NCBI GenBank assembly: GCA_900313355.1
Contig: OMQZ01000032.1
Coordinates: 1 to 14,568, forward strand
DNA: 14,568 bases
Source: an uncultured Rhodospirillaceae bacterium
GTDB taxonomy: Bacteria > Pseudomonadota > Alphaproteobacteria > RF32 > CAG-239
Direction: 5' to 3'
Part shown: piece after piece, positions 13,246 through 14,568 of the stretch
How the letters are laid out: every line of letters starts with the position of its first letter
Position numbering within the stretch: position 1 is the stretch's first letter
Made by a program: the position numbers and the translations under genes
Notes under the pieces: generated by a model
Told to the model about the DNA's origin: nothing
Seen by the model: only the letters and a program-made list of their open reading frames with translations
Database searches by the model: none

Positions 13246-13460
13246 AAAGCTCGTATAGCTGGTGTCTAATACAGAAACACTTTTTCAAGCTAAGTCATGT
13301 ACCAATATGTACACTCCTGTCGCTTGAAAAAGTGTTTCTTATTATCCACGCACGCTCTCCGAGCTTTTTGAAAGCTCTTATAACAGCTCTATCCAAACCA
13401 TTCTCCGAGCTTTTTGAAAAAGATCGTATAGTCGGTGTCTAATACAGAAGCACTTTTTGT
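13244..13460. repeat. Intergenic repeat elements downstream of virB11, same family as the upstream block
   Basis: Two copies of a roughly 40-bp left segment begin at 13244 (AAAAAGCTCG) and 13417 (AAAAAGATCG), each continuing TATAG, then GGTGTCTAATACAGAA and CACTTTTT. The word CTCCGAGCTTTTT appears at 13357-13369 and 13403-13415. AAAAAGCTCG (13244-13253) and CGAGCTTTTT (13360-13369) are exact 10-bp inverted ends enclosing the large hairpin at 13273-13339. The shared word CACGCTCTCCGAGCTTTTT and the GGTGTC segment link this block to 1-357. The left end overlaps the last bases of virB11. Confidence 0.8.
13273..13339. terminator. 18-bp perfect inverted repeat between convergent genes, likely transcription barrier
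   Basis: AGAAACACTTTTTCAAGC (13273-13290) is exactly complementary to GCTTGAAAAAGTGTTTCT (13322-13339), with a 31-base loop. The loop contains its own small hairpin, TGTAC (13298-13302) with GTACA (13309-13313). It starts about 28 bases after the virB11 stop, between virB11 and the convergent minus-strand gene ending at 13465. No clean T-run follows on either strand, so it is not a textbook rho-independent terminator. It could equally be the core of the repeat element. Confidence 0.55.
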
Positions 13461-13464
13461 TTTT

Positions 13465-13887
13465 TTAAGAAATAAACTTGTGCCAAGCGGCGAGGGCTTT
13501 TTGTTTGAAACTTTTAACGCGCTCTTTGCCATACATCTCTTCAAGTTTTTCGAAATATTTTTTATAGTCTTCTTCAAAAGTATCTTCGCCGGGGATTTCA
13601 TCAACCATAACAATTTCGACATCATAGGATTGATTGACCTTGTTTTCGGTGCATTCCATGATGGTGAGCGTTTTGGCGTTTTTGATTTTTTCGCGAATAA
13701 GCGGGGCTATCGATTTTAAGAGATAAAAGTCTTTATTGTTGCGCCCTAAAACGGCTTGGTTGCGTCCGTCATAAAAGAAAGCGGCTCTGAAAACATAATC
13801 AGCTTCAAGAGGGATTTTGACGATAACGCCTTGTTTGTCAAAGAAAAAGTCAGAAGAAATTTTTTTTAATTCAGGAATGTTTTCCAT
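13465..13887 (-). CDS. Unrecognised 140-residue soluble protein
   Basis: I do not recognise this protein. It is 140 residues from the ATG at 13887, has no signal peptide or membrane helix, mixes beta-like segments (about 15-100) with a charged helical C-terminus (about 100-140) rich in Glu, Lys and Tyr, and ends AWHKFIS. An alternative TTG start at 13890 directly follows the upstream stop; ATG is preferred because GGAAGA lies at the right distance. The upstream 61-residue gene ends at 13891, leaving three bases, so the two form one transcription unit from the promoter at 14098-14126. It converges on virB11. Nothing visible connects it to secretion, but a cytoplasmic partner cannot be excluded. 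Confidence 0.7.
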   Translation of the reverse strand: MENIPELKKISSDFFFDKQGVIVKIPLEADYVFRAAFFYDGRNQAVLGRNNKDFYLLKSIAPLIREKIKNAKTLTIMECTENKVNQSYDVEIVMVDEIPGEDTFEEDYKKYFEKLEEMYGKERVKSFKQKALAAWHKFIS

Positions 13888-13890
13888 CAA

Positions 13891-14076
13891 CTATCTTCCG
13901 CCAAAGCTGTTTGAGATGTTTTTGCCTAAAGCGTCCATGTGTTCGCCAGAAACGGCAAACGCCAGACCGCCCATTGTGGCCGAAGCAACAGAATCAAGGC
14001 GCGCTTGAGATGCCGCTTTGCTGACCTGTTTGGCGGCATTTTGAACGAAGCTGAATATTTTTGAAAAAAATAACAT
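13891..14076 (-). CDS. Unrecognised 61-residue small protein
   Basis: I do not recognise it. The N-terminal half (about 1-25) reads as an amphipathic, basic helix (FFSKIFSFVQNAAKQ start), the middle is Ala/Gly/Ser-rich (SVASATMGGLAFAV), and the C-terminus is Gly-rich, ending FGGR. There is no lipobox or convincing cleavage site. The start is well supported: AAGGAG lies eight bases before the ATG, and a near-consensus promoter lies just upstream. It is the first gene of a two-gene unit with the 140-residue protein. Its composition resembles many small membrane-active or structural peptides, but I infer no function. Confidence 0.65.
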   Translation of the reverse strand: MLFFSKIFSFVQNAAKQVSKAASQARLDSVASATMGGLAFAVSGEHMDALGKNISNSFGGR

Positions 14077-14097
14077 AATTGTGCTCCTTATATCTTC

Positions 14098-14126
14098 ATT
14101 ATAAGCGATTTTTCGGATAAAGACAA
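14098..14126 (-). promoter_or_regulatory. Sigma-70-type promoter of the two-gene minus-strand operon
   Basis: Read on the minus strand, TTGTCT (14126-14121) and a perfect TATAAT (14103-14098) are separated by exactly 17 bases. The expected start point falls near 14091, leaving a leader of only about 15 bases that contains AAGGAG before the ATG at 14076. It lies immediately after the rpmE terminator. Confidence 0.8.
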
Positions 14127-14132
14127 GAAAAT

Positions 14133-14163
14133 AAAAAAAATCGCCGAACGAATCGACGATTTT
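14133..14163 (-). terminator. Rho-independent terminator of rpmE
   Basis: On the minus strand AAAATCGTCG (14163-14154) pairs with CGGCGATTTT (14146-14137) across a seven-base loop. This gives a 10-bp stem with one G-U pair, and the T-run continues to 14133. It lies 19 bases after the rpmE stop and separates rpmE from the downstream two-gene operon. Confidence 0.85.
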
Positions 14164-14181
14164 AGAAAAATAAAGTATATT

Positions 14182-14409
14182 TTATGCTTTTTTGATACCG
14201 AAAGCACCAAATTTGCTGTTGAATTTTGAAACCTGACCGCCAGAGTCAACCATGCGGTGGATACCTGTCCATGCCGGATGAGATTTCGGGTCAATTTCCA
14301 AATTCATTTTATCACCTTTCTTTCCCCACGTGGTGCGGACCTTGCACTCTGTGCCATCTGTCATCACGTAAGTGATTTCGTGGTAATCAGGATGAATGCC
14401 TTTTTTCAT
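14182..14409 (-). CDS. rpmE: 50S ribosomal protein L31, zinc-free type
   Basis: 75 residues with the L31 hallmarks: [20 protein letters not shown] at the start, TTWGKKGD in the middle, and [11 protein letters not shown] followed by [15 protein letters not shown] at the end. L31 sits at the central protuberance of the large ribosomal subunit and bridges to the small subunit. The zinc-binding cysteines of the C+ form (CxC and CxxC) are absent; the only cysteine is Cys22. This C- form is common in Alphaproteobacteria and is the best taxonomic hint here. GGAGAA precedes the ATG. It is monocistronic: own promoter at 14456-14484 and terminator at 14133-14163. Confidence 0.96.
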   Translation of the reverse strand: MKKGIHPDYHEITYVMTDGTECKVRTTWGKKGDKMNLEIDPKSHPAWTGIHRMVDSGGQVSKFNSKFGAFGIKKA

Positions 14410-14455
14410 TATATTTCTCCAATAAAAAACTCTTCTTTTTACAAAAATTTATGCT

Positions 14456-14484
14456 CTTATAACCTAATCAATTTGGATTTTCAA
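14456..14484 (-). promoter_or_regulatory. Sigma-70-type promoter of rpmE
   Basis: On the minus strand TTGAAA (14484-14479) and TATAAG (14461-14456) are exactly 17 bases apart. The start point would be near 14449, giving a leader of about 40 bases before the rpmE ATG. This supports rpmE being transcribed alone. Confidence 0.7.
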
Positions 14485-14499
14485 GTCTTTTTTTAAGAA

Positions 14500-14568
14500 T
14501 TATTTAAAAATTTCAAAAATCTTTTGATTCAAGTTAAAGTTTGTGGCAATCAAATCACCGGTTTTGCG
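14500..14568 (-). CDS. 3' end of an unidentified minus-strand gene (partial)
   Basis: From the window edge one minus-strand frame stays open for 22 codons and ends in TAA at 14502-14500. The residues (RKTGDLIATNFNL, ending IFEIFK) have ordinary protein composition, and the A+T content rises just after the stop, as at a gene end. It is too short to identify, and reading the bases as noncoding remains possible. It lies upstream of the rpmE promoter in the same direction. Confidence 0.4.
   Translation of the reverse strand, partial: RKTGDLIATNFNLNQKIFEIFK

Noticed and set aside
13435..13719. Plus-strand 94-residue frame rich in Phe and Ile
   Set aside because: It is the antisense shadow of the minus-strand 140-residue gene, which has better codon context, a ribosome site and an operon promoter.

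Overview
The window looks like a chromosomal segment of an alphaproteobacterium. The 50S protein L31 at the right end is the zinc-free, alphaproteobacterial-looking type, base composition is moderately AT-rich, and the genes have clear Shine-Dalgarno sites. I cannot name the species; a host-associated or uncultured lineage is only a guess.

Region by region. Positions 1-577 hold no convincing gene: about 357 bp of a 119-120 bp tandem repeat, then an AT-rich leader. Positions 578-13245 are one tightly packed plus-strand operon for the core of a vir-type (VirB/D4-like) type IV secretion system, in canonical order: small lipoprotein VirB7, VirB8, VirB9, a VirB10 function carried by two consecutive giant genes, and the VirB11 ATPase. 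Positions 13246-13464 are a repeat-rich convergent spacer with an 18-bp inverted repeat. On the minus strand from the right follow the last codons of an unknown gene (14568-14500), rpmE (14409-14182) with its own promoter and terminator, and a two-gene operon of unknown function (14076-13465) with a near-consensus promoter.

How the genes work together. VirB7, VirB9 and VirB10 normally build the outer-membrane core complex, VirB8 links it to the inner membrane, and VirB11 powers assembly and transport in the cytoplasm. Here the VirB10 role appears divided. The first gene (1602 aa) gives an inner-membrane-anchored protein with an Ig-like (ASH / choice-of-anchor D-like) domain and about 80 copies of a 17-residue motif. 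The second (1416 aa) starts at a GTG one base after the first stop, has its own cleavable signal peptide, carries about 53 further copies of the motif, and ends in the VirB10/TrbI outer-membrane domain. VirB9 also has an extra C-terminal SPOR-like (peptidoglycan-binding) domain.

The most unusual content is the split, repeat-loaded VirB10 (about 3000 residues and 130 repeats over two polypeptides), the higher-order 147-150 bp repeat inside the first half, the VirB9-SPOR fusion, and one family of intergenic repeats on both sides of the operon. VirB1-VirB6 and VirD4 are not in the window, so the rest of the system must lie elsewhere or be absent.
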